Below are positions 35,101 through 46,347 of a stretch of 64,000 bases of DNA, one piece after another. Position 1 is the stretch's first letter. Every line of letters starts with the position of its first letter. The position numbers and the translations under genes are program-made. The notes under the pieces were generated by a model. It made no database searches, was not told the origin of the DNA, and was given only the letters and a program-made list of their open reading frames with translations. This DNA is from Hamiltosporidium tvaerminnensis (Eukaryota; Microsporidia; Dubosqiidae), in the NCBI GenBank assembly GCA_022605425.2, contig CM061246.1, forward strand, positions 1,116,001-1,180,000, read 5' to 3'.

Positions 35101-36143
35101 TTTAGTCACCAATATTTTTCAAATTCTTTCTATTTTTCAAGAAAAATGCATAAATGATGATTCCCAATCTTTATATCCGATAATAAATTAAAATTATGGT
35201 TTTGGTATTCCTCATTGTTTGTAAATTAGTATAAGGTTATATTTAGAAGCATTTTTTTGATTGAATTCTGAGTTTATTATGTCTTTTGGAAATTCTGATA
35301 TCTTACATAGATCATTTTTTTATATATGTTGTTGATGTTTCGGCTAGGTATTGTATATTGAATATATGCCATGTCGGCTATAATAATGATTGATATGTTT
35401 AGTTCGATTTCAACATGGTCTTTGATTTAAATTTTCTTTAAATTAGTTTTGGTGCATTTGAAAAGATTATTTTCAGTTATTGGTGTTTTCTAGAGCTTAC
35501 GTCATAGTTTTACTGCTCCCATAGAACAAAAATATGAAATTCGTTTTTTTCTAAGAAATAATTATTCTTGCCTCTTTTTTTAAGATCTTTCAAATAATTT
35601 GGCGTATATTCTGACTAGGATCTGGGTTTTCTGTAATATGAGTTGAAATAAATCATTGTTTTGGGATAAATAAAAACTTCTCAAATTAAGGAAATAATTT
35701 AGTGATTGATAGGCTGATTAGATTTTCGTAATTATGATTTTCTGACAATTATCTCAATTTCTATTTCTGTTTGTTTAATTCGTATTCAATTATTTTTTAA
35801 TGAATATTTACGAGTTTATTACAATATATTGTGTGTATTTTATGGGATTTAAAATTATAGTTATTCACGTTAATACATATTAATTAATGCCATAATATTT
35901 TTCAATGTAAATTTATGTATCTTCATCGCCAGCACAAATATGAATATAATATGGTTTGGATATGTTTTGATAATATATTGCTTTAAATTTAGAAAAATTT
36001 TAAAAAAACGCTTTTTTGCAATTTATCTTTAAAAAAATTTTATAATTTCTTATCTTTTTATATCGGTAGACGTTAATGATAAGCTGACATTTTTTTATTA
36101 TCAGCGATTATAGTTTATAAATGTAATCCCATATCTACTCCGT
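32183..36143. other. Intergenic, no feature seen
   Basis: About 4 kb of AT-rich sequence without a supportable ORF. A slightly less AT-rich patch near 33180-33300 could be element debris. The last 300 bases before the kinase-like gene contain its promoter, but I cannot point to a motif other than the CTCCGT directly before the ATG, which is shared with the second copy (CCGCCGT). Confidence 0.4.
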
Positions 36144-37487
36144 ATGTATTTGCGGAAATACTTTTTAATAACTATCGTTTTGATTTTTATAAACTATAAA
36201 TTGATATTATGTGATCAAGATATCTCTATTTCTAGTCTACCGAATCCCATTATATTTAAGAGAGATGTCATTTTTAAAAAATATAAAGTTATAAGCTATT
36301 TGGGTCATGGCGTTCAAGGTAGTGTTTTTTTGATCGAAGATATTCAAACAAAAGAAAAATTTGCACTAAAGGTGCAACCAAAAAAAACCCACTTGACTTG
36401 TAATTACATTGCAGAGCTGTTTAAAAACTATTTAAGACATGAAAATATCGTAAAGTTTTATGGATATTATAACGATTCGAATTATGAATATCTCTTATTC
36501 GAATATCTTCCCATAACATTACTCGATTATTTAGATAACAATAAAGAAACATTTATAAACTTTTTGTTCATAATGAAACAAATGCTAGATGTTTTAAATT
36601 TCTTACGAGTTCAAAAAATAGTAATTGGAGATTTTAAATTTGACAATATGATGCTAGCAAAAAACTTAAAAATTAAAGCGATCGATTTTGGACATGCAGT
36701 ATTCGAAAAAAAGCAAAAGAGATTATTTTCAGATAAAGATATTAAAAATGGAAAGAACAATCATAAAAAATATTTGTATATTGCACCCGAAATTAGAAAT
36801 GGACAAAGGTGTAGTTCTATTGCCGATATTTATAGTTTTGGATATGTTTCTCGTGAATATATAAATGATGTTATCATTAAAGATGGTAAAGTAAGTGATT
36901 TTTTTGAACATTGTTTGGTACCTGATCCAAAAATTCGTATTTCGGCGGATGTTGCCCTAATACATCCTATTTTTAATACTTTATATGACTTTGTATTTTG
37001 TTTTGCAGACATAAAAAATTTTGAAATCTCAGATAATGATACCAAAATAAAATTGCACGATAGAATAATCTACTACGAGCACCCTGAATATAGTTTTGAA
37101 TTGCATTGCTGTTGTTCAAAAAATAAAAGAGAGTTTTCTAAGTTTAAGCTAAACCAAAACCAAAAACTTTTACAGAGAAAAACCACCAATCAAGAAGAGG
37201 CCGAACAACGAGCTTATAAACTGTTAAAATTTAGAGCGGTTGTGGGAAATCATGTTTTACCTATACAGCATCTTACTTTTAGCTATCATAACGAACTAAA
37301 AAAATTATTTTTGAAATTGAATATTGAGCAGGTAAAATATAAAGTAGTTAAAAATACGCTTAAAGAAAAGACAACCAGAAAAAAAATTATGATAAAAATA
37401 TTGGGAATTTCTGTATTGATAATAGTTATTGCAGAATGTTTATTGTTATCTATAATTTACAGAATAAACAACATAAAAAATAAATAG
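36144..37487 (+). CDS. Kinase-like protein with signal peptide and C-terminal transmembrane helix
   Basis: 447 residues. Order: a signal peptide (1-23, MYLRKYFLITIVLIF...ILC), a protein-kinase fold (about 45-280), a conserved 110-residue domain (about 285-395), and a transmembrane helix (about 406-427) with a short basic tail. Kinase marks: glycine loop GHGVQGSV (54-61), lysine K76 in FALK, likely helix-C glutamate E91, catalytic D163 with N168 (IGDFKFDN), DFG at 181-183, APE at 214-216, DIYSFG in subdomain IX, and R265. The HRD motif is IGD, so the usual His-Arg is missing, but the catalytic aspartate remains. The predicted topology puts the kinase domain in the ER lumen or outside the cell, unlike canonical Ser/Thr kinases. 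A disrupted paralogue lies at 49213-50514. Substrate unknown. Confidence 0.85.
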   Translation: MYLRKYFLITIVLIFINYKLILCDQDISISSLPNPIIFKRDVIFKKYKVISYLGHGVQGSVFLIEDIQTKEKFALKVQPKKTHLTCNYIAELFKNYLRHENIVKFYGYYNDSNYEYLLFEYLPITLLDYLDNNKETFINFLFIMKQMLDVLNFLRVQKIVIGDFKFDNMMLAKNLKIKAIDFGHAVFEKKQKRLFSDKDIKNGKNNHKKYLYIAPEIRNGQRCSSIADIYSFGYVSREYINDVIIKDGKVSDFFEHCLVPDPKIRISADVALIHPIFNTLYDFVFCFADIKNFEISDNDTKIKLHDRIIYYEHPEYSFELHCCCSKNKREFSKFKLNQNQKLLQRKTTNQEEAEQRAYKLLKFRAVVGNHVLPIQHLTFSYHNELKKLFLKLNIEQVKYKVVKNTLKEKTTRKKIMIKILGISVLIIVIAECLLLSIIYRINNIKNK

Positions 37488-38287
37488 AAAAGTTTTAACC
37501 TAAAGATTTCATTTCATTGTAGAAATTATTTTCGAAACCAATGAGTTGTAAAAATTTCGACAAATTTCCTCAATTTAAACATTAAAAAACCAAAATTTTG
37601 ATTTCTTATTAAAAATTACCGAGCTTAAGTCAGTAACCAAAATTAATTCGAACGAAATATTGATTTTTTTCATAAATAAAACTATAAACCTCGATAATTG
37701 CAAAATAATTTCACATCTATTTATTGTTAATTTATATTTTAGTTACACTTTTTGTCTTAAATTACCTTTAACCTTAAATCCTATTAAAATTTTGAATCAA
37801 TGGATTGTTTTCGATTCTTTATCAAAAATCAAAAGCTAAACATTTTACTTCTCAACTGTTTAACACGTTTAGATAAGTATTGATTGTAATGTGTATAAGT
37901 CAATTCTGAATGACCCGGTTTGCCCCCGCCTGTAAACTCTTTGTACATCCAATAAGGGAAGTTTGCAAAGAGTTCAAAACCTAACTTTCCAAACTAAAAT
38001 GCCCAAACTCTTCAAACAAAATGGCAAGATTTTTCTTCACTCTATATTTTGTTCTACTCTGTAGAGAAAAAAGAAAGGGATAAAAAATGGCTTTTTAGAA
38101 TGCTCCCTCGTCGTCCTATATGAAGTTCTCGTATTATATTCCTTACAATAAAAAATTTGGTGTTGAATCCAATCCTTTTTGTTGAATGAAAAAAATGATT
38201 TATACTGTCTTTTTATAAACTATCAACCGTATAATAGCCTCTAATTTTACTGATATTAGGAAATTCTCAAAGTAGTGTAATTTTATT
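37488..38287. other. Intergenic, no firm feature
   Basis: This is AT-rich sequence. Around 37905-38130 base composition is more balanced, and that part may be an extension of the LINE fragment that follows, but I cannot align it with confidence. Confidence 0.4.
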
Positions 38288-38398
38288 AGTTATAATACCA
38301 TTCTTGTTTATCTTACAAGAGATTATATTACATTTATAAATAAGACCTAACTCATTAGCCAAGAATTTTACTTCCTGGGTTCTGAAACTTTTAAAAAA
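38288..38398 (-). mobile_element. R4-like LINE fragment (endonuclease region)
   Basis: It aligns with 62505-62625 of the LINE at the right end: ACAATACC/ATAATACC, then a near-identical block CATTTATAAATAAGACCTA, then ACTTCCT and CTGAAACTTTT against CTGTTTCAACTATTT. It ends about 25 bp before the SWD2 start codon. Confidence 0.75.
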
Positions 38399-38424
38399 AT
38401 TAAAAACCGAATTTTTAAACCCTC

Positions 38425-39297
38425 ATGAACTTTTCTGAAAATTTAATAAAATCGTATAAAGAAGCAAAAGTATTTCAAGAATTATCACAATTGAATTGTA
38501 TAGATTATCTTTATGACGGAACTTCATTTGGTGTTTCAACAAACGATACTTTAAAAATTTACTGTCCCATACGCGGTATTTTGTACAATACAATTCACAT
38601 TCCACAGTTAAGAAAATTTATATTTCTTTTTAAAAATACAATTTTACATTCAACAGAAAATTATATAAAATATCTTTCGTTATATGACAATCAATATATC
38701 CGGTCTTTTAAATGTGAAAGAGTAAAATCGTTATCTTCAAATATCAATAATGATTTATTTTTATCTTCTTCTAATGACTGTGTAAATGTGTGGGATTTAC
38801 GCTGTAAAAATTCTATTTATAAATTATCTGTAAACGATTCAATAGTTTCATTTTCTTCAAACAATAAATTCTGCGTAAATGTAGGTGATTCGTTAGTCAA
38901 ACAATATGACATGAGGAATGTCACCTATGGACCAGAAAAAACAATATATTTTGATGGACATGACGAAATAACTGGTATTCAGTACTCTAATGATTCAAAA
39001 AATATAATAATAAGTAGTAATAATATACATACAGTAGTCAGTGCTGAGACAGGAAAGGTGAAGTATAATCATTGTTTTGATAAAGTCTCGTATGCTTGTG
39101 CTTCACCTGATTCAAAATATTTGTTTTGTACTTCAGGTATTCATGTGTTTGTTTATGGAATTGATGACAAAAAGAAGGTGCATACGTTTAAAGATTCAAA
39201 TTTTGAGCACGGTTTGATAAAATGCAATCCAGCGTATACACAATTTGTTACGGCTTCTACATCTGTTGTTTTTTGGATGCCACCTCAAGATGTCTGA
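38425..39297 (+). CDS. SWD2: WD40 protein, Swd2/WDR82 orthologue
   Basis: The 290-residue seven-blade WD40 propeller matches WDR82/Swd2 along its whole length. Diagnostic segments are the N-terminal SYKEAKVFQELS, IKYLSLYDNQYIRSF (82-96), NDCVNVWDLR, VKQYDMRN, ITGIQYSNDSKNIIIS, and the C-terminal FVTASTSVVFWMPPQDV. Swd2 is a nuclear subunit of the Set1/COMPASS H3K4 methyltransferase and, in yeast, of the CPF/APT 3'-end processing complex; which role is kept here cannot be told. It is slightly shorter than animal WDR82, as usual for reduced genomes. The ATG follows a CCCTC patch. Its 5' flank, from about 25 bp out, is a LINE fragment, leaving almost no ancestral promoter. Confidence 0.92.
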   Translation: MNFSENLIKSYKEAKVFQELSQLNCIDYLYDGTSFGVSTNDTLKIYCPIRGILYNTIHIPQLRKFIFLFKNTILHSTENYIKYLSLYDNQYIRSFKCERVKSLSSNINNDLFLSSSNDCVNVWDLRCKNSIYKLSVNDSIVSFSSNNKFCVNVGDSLVKQYDMRNVTYGPEKTIYFDGHDEITGIQYSNDSKNIIISSNNIHTVVSAETGKVKYNHCFDKVSYACASPDSKYLFCTSGIHVFVYGIDDKKKVHTFKDSNFEHGLIKCNPAYTQFVTASTSVVFWMPPQDV

Positions 39298-39630
39298 AGA
39301 TTTTCATTATAACTTGACCTTTCACTACTAAATTTAAAGAATGTATCATTTTAGGCGTAAAAGTTAGAAAAAACTTTAAATATTTTCTGATTCAAATACT
39401 TGATTTGGTTTCTATTTAAAACCAACCTTTTTTTAATTTTCTACCAAATTTATAATTAAAATTTTTATTAAATTATTTATTTAATACTTATTTTACTATC
39501 AAATTTAATTTTAAACTGGTAGATCTGAATTTTAACAGTGAATTATATTTATTTGCTTTAAATTATTTACGGCGTTGAATTTCTGTCATCATTTTAATAT
39601 TTTTATATTTGCAATTTAAATAATATAATG
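39298..39630. other. Intergenic, no feature seen
   Basis: AT-rich 3' flank of SWD2 up to family A copy A4. Confidence 0.5.
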
Positions 39631-40340
39631 GTGGAGGGAGAATAACCACAAGAAAACTTTCTACTTGGTAATGAATAGGGGAACTCATGTGAAAATCATC
39701 GTTTGAATTTTTGGTTGTAATAAAACCACACTGAATCTTCAGTTGTTCCATGCGAGTTTGTATGAGAAGAAGAAGGTCTATGAGATGGCGAAACGTTTTC
39801 TAAAAATAAATTTTGTAGTTTTTTATATAATAGATCAGAGATCGCAACTGAAGTTGAAGAAATACCAAGTAAAAGCATGGAAACCTAGCCTTGTATACTC
39901 GGATTAGAAGACGTGGCGCCGTGTGATATTAAAATAACACCATGGAAAGCCAGAAAAGCTCAGATGCAGGTTATACCTGTTGGTATGCCATTGCTCTATC
40001 AAGTTAAACTCGATGTACGTCGCTGAAATATATCTTTGCAGGAAGTATATTAGTTTTTTATTGTGTAGAATATGTGAGAATTCTGCAAAGACTTGAGATA
40101 GTCTAGGGTGGGCTTCGATAACAGTCAATGTAACAACCATTAACGAACACCTGGTAACTGCTTCGCCTATTAAATAGATTATAATCAACTTTTAGATAAA
40201 AAAATGGGAATTTAGGTATCGTAGAGGATACTGATGGGGGGTTAAGGCAGTTAGATGTGAAACCTAGAACTGTCTTAACGTCATAAAAACAAAAACAACC
40301 ATGCCATTGTTTTAAAAAGATATGATATTTTTAAATAAAA
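39631..40340 (+). mobile_element. Family A retroposon, diverged copy A4
   Basis: This full-length copy begins GTGGAGGGAGAATAACCAC and ends GATATTTTTAAATAAAA. It shares all internal blocks with A1 in order (GCAGGTTATACCTGTTGGTA, TAGAACTGTCTTAACGTCAT). Many substitutions and small deletions have broken the short frame. It lies directly next to the second integrase relic. Confidence 0.8.
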
Positions 40341-40379
40341 ATATTTTACGTTAATAATATAAATTCTTTTTGGATATAT

Positions 40380-42500
40380 TATGGTAAATTTGAATATTCA
40401 GATTATTATGAATAATGATCGAAGTGAATGAGCAATTTGATAATTTTTTTATACATTTTTTCAGATACAAAAACAAGAAAATAGCAATTTAGAGTAAATA
40501 AGTGTGGAATGTAGGTAGGAATAACAAAAAAAACATATATATTTACACAAAAAAGGTAAATATAAGAAAATTTATTTTTTTTATAGCGACTTTCCACTGG
40601 TTAAAATATCGTGTAGCATAGTTTTTTTTGCAATACTCGTATTTTTGATTCTCATTCAGTTTTGCAGCCACATTAACTTAAACTTAGAATTGGTATCAAT
40701 GTGATTCTTGCGCATTCTGTTAGAGAAATCTCGATCATTGAAATTTCTCTGTTACAATAACCTTTAAATTACATATTTAAAATTATTTCCTTGCTTATAC
40801 TAGATTTTAGAGTTCATATTTGTAGAATAATTTATAAAAATTATATATTTTGCATCAAGAACAAAAGCAATATTATTTCTTGTATTAGTACGACTTTTAT
40901 TGGCATCTGGGATGTAAACTTTCACTGTGTCATCTTTATTAGCAGCGGGGTATTTTTTTTAGCGATTTAAGTATTTTTTAATTTATAATGCTTGCTGAAA
41001 TCTCCCTAATTATTGATATGGCTGTTTCTTCTTTTTAAAAACCAAAATTCTCTGTAAATCATGATTAAGTTTCATTTGAACGTTTTTAAGCCCTATATAC
41101 TGAAAGATCTGATGGCTCTGAAACATTTCATTCTCTTTCTTAATTATAAGATAAGCATATATTTTATGTAACGAAGTCATATATCTAACACAACTATCAA
41201 TATAAATACCTTTACCTTGTTGTTTTTTTTTATGTTGGCATGCTTATTTCGAAGTACACAATTTTAAACAGTGTTAAATTATTTTGGGTTTATTGATATT
41301 TTAGCATACTAACTTTCAGAATTTATTATAGGCAGAACTTATATATATATTGAACTTTATAAAGCAACTTTTAACTCTTTTAAAACATGGCATGATGCCG
41401 ACTCCTGTTTCTGTGACCATGAGAAGCTAAGTTTTTTTTAATATGAATAAAATCAAACAGTCTGATCATTTTTTACTATTATTATCTTCCAGCTACCTAA
41501 AAAGCATATTTTTGGCATTTTGATTTGTATGTTCTAAGGAACCCTGACTTTTAGGGTGTTCTGGCTTTTCATGTAGCATCTTTAACTCAGGCCAAGTTCT
41601 ACATAGTTCCCTAGTAGGGTATTTAGTAAATTCCATGTCATTAAATTTTTGCAAAATAGAAGGCGAACTAAAAATGATGAAAATATTTGGATGTACTTAC
41701 ACTATCTCAACAGCGATTTTGGTTTATAAGATCGAAGCTGAATAAATTTAGGAAAATGCTGATGATATACAAGTATGAATTTATATTGATCATCTGTTTG
41801 ATATTGCATGACAAATAAATCGATTTGGTATCATGATTCATGGTTTTACTAAGTATTGGTATTAAAGCCAACTCTCTTTTAATACATCGCGTTTTATACA
41901 AGGCATGCATGAATTAAGCTTAATGCTCTCGTTTCAAATGTGATGTTTTTTACTTTGAATCTAGCTCTTTCTCCCTATGAATTCGACCGGAATTCCAAAT
42001 TTCAATATGTACATCAGGCAAAATTAGAAATATCTCTTCTTGTTGAAAAAAACCTAAGAGCTTTTAGGCTTTCTCTATGGTTTTTTTTCCAATTTCTTCT
42101 CTTTAATACTTTCCATAGTAAACCTACGTAAGCCCTGATAATTCACATGCTTTTTCTCCTACTACCTTTCTTTTTTTTAATATTTTAACCTTTTCATCAA
42201 TCTAACTATTTTTATTGTAAGAATTCGTTGCCTTGACTTTTGGATAAGCACAATGTAATAATTCCTTTTTCGAAAAGATGCTACATGTTACTTATATTGA
42301 TTGATATCGATTCTAGTATTAATTTTTTAAAAAATAAATAGTAGAACTTAATAAAAAAAACCGAAAACATTCTATAAATGTGAAAGCTCAATATATTATA
42401 ACCTATATTTATACCAAATGCTTAAAATTAAACTACAGTCAATTTCTTAAAGCGACTGTAAAATTTTGAGAAGTATTTACATACCGGCCAATGTAGAAAG
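40380..42500 (-). mobile_element. Decayed integrase-bearing element, copy 2
   Basis: This is the same element as 13250-15440, same orientation, aligned along its length. Minus-strand readings include LHEKPEHPKSQGSLEHTNQ near 41550 (integrase HGxPRHPQSQGSVERANQ type) and, downstream, SDCLILFILKKT. Upstream is a frame at 41707-41910 covering the segment before the first catalytic acid. All frames are broken. No LTR is seen at either side. The non-coding ends near 40410-40560 and 42200-42350 also match copy 1, so the original element was at least 2.1 kb. Confidence 0.75.
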
Positions 42501-43998
42501 TATCCTGGTGTTCAGTTTAATTTAAACATTTGTCAATAACTATAGTCATTATTCACAATACTCAATTATTCAAATCGAATATAACATATCATTTATTTTG
42601 AGATTATATTAGAATTTGAAAATTAAAATTCATTCTTTGGTTTGCTTTTAAGCAATACAAAGCTTAGTATGTGTGCAGTATTATCATATAATACATATAG
42701 AACCAATAAGATGCATGTCACATTGTTGATTTTTACTTTCTATTCACATCAATAATCCTTCTATTATTTAGTCAATAATTTTAAAGCTTCTGTTGGCTAT
42801 TTCATGTAAGCTTCGATTTTCTATTATAACTTATAAATTTTTTCTCAAAGATTGTTTTTTATATATTTCAAATATTCTAAAACGAATCATACAGAGGGAA
42901 TGTATCAGTAAAAGAACTAAAACATATTGCTTTCTATTCTAATAAGAACCAATTTATTTTTTATTCTACTGCAGATTTTTTTAAAAAATATTCAGACACA
43001 CAAAATGTAAAAAGAAGGCACTTGCACAAGGCTTATTATATAAACTAATATTCCATCTAATTGTTCAAAGATTTTTTTCTATTCCTACTTGTGTAGTAAA
43101 AACCAAGGAGGAATTTTTATGGAATTCTTGAAGTTTTTAGATCGATCAGTTTATTTTCGACTAAAGTTTAATACTATGGTTTTTCTAGATATTAAATATT
43201 AATAAGTGAAAATTAATGCAATAAAATAATGTTTGCTTTTATTAAAGACTAAGGTATTGGATATATATATTAAAATTTTTAGGATAAATCGTTTATTAAG
43301 GAAATATGAAGTATTATTTATTTTATAAGTGTCTCTATATGGAATAATTCGCCAAACAAAAAAATGCGTACATAAGACTCTATAGCTCTTTATTTTTTAG
43401 TTGATTGCGATTGGTTTTCTAATCCTTTAGTGCTAAATTTTTAATAAATACATATCAGACTTACTTTTAAATTGTTTACGAAAATTTCTTTTGTTTCTAG
43501 CTACATAAAGGTCTGAAATGTTTATAAAAATTATAAATTTACAATAATTAATTTTTTTTCTATTTGTCAAAAATATTTAAAGAATGTCTTTTACGATATT
43601 TTGGAATTATTCTTAAATAGATGATATTATAGTTTAAAATTAATCAAACGAGTCTCAAAATCTTAATTTGACATCATTTTTTGTTATTCCGGCTATGCTT
43701 GTAGCGATCGCTTTAAAATCTTTTAAACCTTCAATTATTTTTTTTACAAAAAAAAACTTCTTTATCACTTTAAAATGATAATAATATTTCTAATTCGGTT
43801 TTTTGTAAAATAAAACCAGTGAAATAAACACAAAATGAATGATAAAAAACTAGCCATTAAATATTTTTATATTGAAAGTATGTTCTAAAAAATGCAAACG
43901 TTTTTTTATTTTATCATAAATTAATCTCCAAAAATTTTCTCGAAAAATTATTGTATAAAATAAAAGATACAATACAAACGGTCATAAATAGAATACAA
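42501..43998. other. Intergenic, no feature seen
   Basis: AT-rich sequence upstream of the LRR gene, with no ORF or recognisable repeat. Confidence 0.5.
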
Positions 43999-46347
43999 AT
44001 GTATAAGATTCAATGTTATTTTTTCTGCAGCATCATTTCGATTTTTTTACAGTTTTGTGAATTAGATTGTATAATGGTTAAGTTTATATTTCCTCCTAGT
44101 GAAATTGTAACTGCTAGCCTTTCATCTTTGAATGTGATACAGGAATTTAAATTCTCTATAATCGATGAGAACAGGACAAAAAAAAATGTTTTAGCATTCT
44201 CAAGCGTATCAGACGAAAATATTTTTGTTGTTCCATACAATGGAAATATACAAATTAAGTTTTATACGATAGAAGATCTGATACGAATTAATCGGCCGTT
44301 AGATGTTTACATTAATGACATAGAAAAGATGAGTTTTATTGAATCCTATATATTATTGGTCTGTGATGCAAGTGTTATTGAAAGCGTATCTTTCAATAAT
44401 TTCTGTAATATTATTCGAATTTTGGATTTTTTAAAATCCGAAATAACGTATTTGTTTTGGGAACGATTAGAATTATTGTATCAGAAATTGTTAAATACAC
44501 ATGACCATCAAATTTTGGTTGTTGAAATGTTAGAATATAAATTTAAGGAATTACATTATCTGAAAAATCCATACTTAATTATTTTATTGATATTCTTCGA
44601 TAATATATCCATATTTCCACGAATAGAAAATCATATCATTGAACTGGATTCTCAATCCTATATGAAAGAAATATACGATTTGGATTTGAGCTTGAATGAA
44701 TTTATTTTTGTAATAACAGGAAAGGCATTATATTCTATGTATAGTAGAATAAAAGAAAAAAATATTTTCAAAGTTTTTGAATGGTTAGTTAAAAATACTC
44801 GTATAATAGAAATAAGGATGGTTTATATGAATATAAAAACAGTTTCGGCTGTCTTCTATGGAATATTTAACACATTATTGGGTGCAAATTTTGATGTAAT
44901 TCATTTTTATAAATGCTTGATATTCGGTGAAATATCCGAATTAATTGATCAAAGAGTTAAGAAGTTGAGATTTATCGAAGTATTTTTTTTCGATACAGAT
45001 CTTAATGATACATTTGAAAGAAATAACATGGAGGAATTTGTTTTGCAGAATTGTTATGTAAGAAATTTTTACGACAAACAGAAGCTTAAAAATAGTATGG
45101 ATATATCTAAAATGATGCATCGAATCCACATATTTTCTATGAAAAATATCGAGATTAAAAGAATAAAAATTACTGATGCGATTATTACAAAAGAATGGTG
45201 TGTGGCGCTGTCTTTGTTTACCCATTTAAAGTGCTTTCATTTGGAACGATGCGATTTCTCAGCAATAGAACAAGATTTTCTTTCATCACTTTTCCTTCTA
45301 TGTTTTGATACATTAGAAACATTGATCCTTATGAAGAATATTAATATTGAGTTTCTATTAATAAAACTTAGGCTATTTAGTGAGATTAAAACATTGATAT
45401 TACGTGGTGTCTTTAAGAATGTTGATATTGTAGAGCTATTATATATATCCCTTTTTATGAAAAAAATAGTAACACTTAATTTGAATGGAATCTTCATAAA
45501 GAATGTAAATTCTATGTATATGTTTGATTACAATAACCTAAAATTTTTATCATTAAATTCTCTAAATTTCATATATGACTTCGAGAAATTTACTAAAGAG
45601 TTTAAAACACCTGCTATACAATCCTTTAATCTAACCAATTTTAGAGTTGAAGCATCTCGTTTAATAACCTTTGGTTTTATGAAAAATATAATATCGCTAA
45701 GATTGATCTGTTGTGGTGTCAACAATAGTTTTCTAAATATATTATCTTTGTTGAAACTAGATAATTTAGAATTACTAGATTTGTCAGAGAATGTTTTCAA
45801 TGATTCCGTGAATACAAGAATATTACAACTCCCAAAGATAACTACTTTAATTTTAAAGAAATGCAATCTAAAACGATTTAATTTTCTATTAAGATTTTTA
45901 AAATCTGTACTTGATAAGATTACAACCTTAAATACAGACTCATCATTGATCTTGGTCAATAATTTTTTAAACATTAAATACTTTTCAAATCTCAAAGAAC
46001 TTGATCTCTCGAACATGAATTTTGAAAGTCGTATATATGCATCTCTATTAAAACATATCGAAAATTCAAAACTCGAAAAAATATTCTTGAGATATGCTTA
46101 TATATCTCAATGTTTGATCAATGTACTTTCAAGATTTAGAAATTTAAAATATATTGATCTTTCTCATTGCTCTTTGACATTTTTAAGAATAAAAATTACT
46201 CCAATAATTTTCGAAAATCTTCAAAAGTTAAATTTATCTAACTCCATAATATGTTGTGAGGAATTTAAAAAACTTTTTCGAACTCATGGCAAGCTCTTTT
46301 TACAAATCGAAAATGAATCTTATGATTATTTTGATAAACCCAATTAA
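43999..46347 (+). CDS. Predicted secreted leucine-rich-repeat protein
   Basis: I start it at the ATG at 43999, giving 782 residues; the open frame extends upstream to 43951 but without an ATG. The N-terminus MYKIQCYFFCSIISIFLQF is a good signal peptide. The first half has no repeats I can align. From about residue 390 there are some 14 irregular LRRs of the LxxLxLxxxxI/N type: LKCFHLERCDF, LETLILMKNI, IVTLNLNGIF, LELLDLSENVF, ITTLILKKCNL, LKELDLSNMNF, LKYIDLSHCSL and LQKLNLSNSI. No transmembrane helix, catalytic motif or ER-retention signal is obvious. Secreted LRR proteins form expanded families in some microsporidia and are thought to act at the host interface; a role here is inference. Confidence 0.8.
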   Translation: MYKIQCYFFCSIISIFLQFCELDCIMVKFIFPPSEIVTASLSSLNVIQEFKFSIIDENRTKKNVLAFSSVSDENIFVVPYNGNIQIKFYTIEDLIRINRPLDVYINDIEKMSFIESYILLVCDASVIESVSFNNFCNIIRILDFLKSEITYLFWERLELLYQKLLNTHDHQILVVEMLEYKFKELHYLKNPYLIILLIFFDNISIFPRIENHIIELDSQSYMKEIYDLDLSLNEFIFVITGKALYSMYSRIKEKNIFKVFEWLVKNTRIIEIRMVYMNIKTVSAVFYGIFNTLLGANFDVIHFYKCLIFGEISELIDQRVKKLRFIEVFFFDTDLNDTFERNNMEEFVLQNCYVRNFYDKQKLKNSMDISKMMHRIHIFSMKNIEIKRIKITDAIITKEWCVALSLFTHLKCFHLERCDFSAIEQDFLSSLFLLCFDTLETLILMKNINIEFLLIKLRLFSEIKTLILRGVFKNVDIVELLYISLFMKKIVTLNLNGIFIKNVNSMYMFDYNNLKFLSLNSLNFIYDFEKFTKEFKTPAIQSFNLTNFRVEASRLITFGFMKNIISLRLICCGVNNSFLNILSLLKLDNLELLDLSENVFNDSVNTRILQLPKITTLILKKCNLKRFNFLLRFLKSVLDKITTLNTDSSLILVNNFLNIKYFSNLKELDLSNMNFESRIYASLLKHIENSKLEKIFLRYAYISQCLINVLSRFRNLKYIDLSHCSLTFLRIKITPIIFENLQKLNLSNSIICCEEFKKLFRTHGKLFLQIENESYDYFDKPN

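Noticed and set aside
45528-46016. 162-residue minus-strand frame within the LRR gene
   Set aside because: It is an antisense shadow of a real ORF, with no domain and no independent support.
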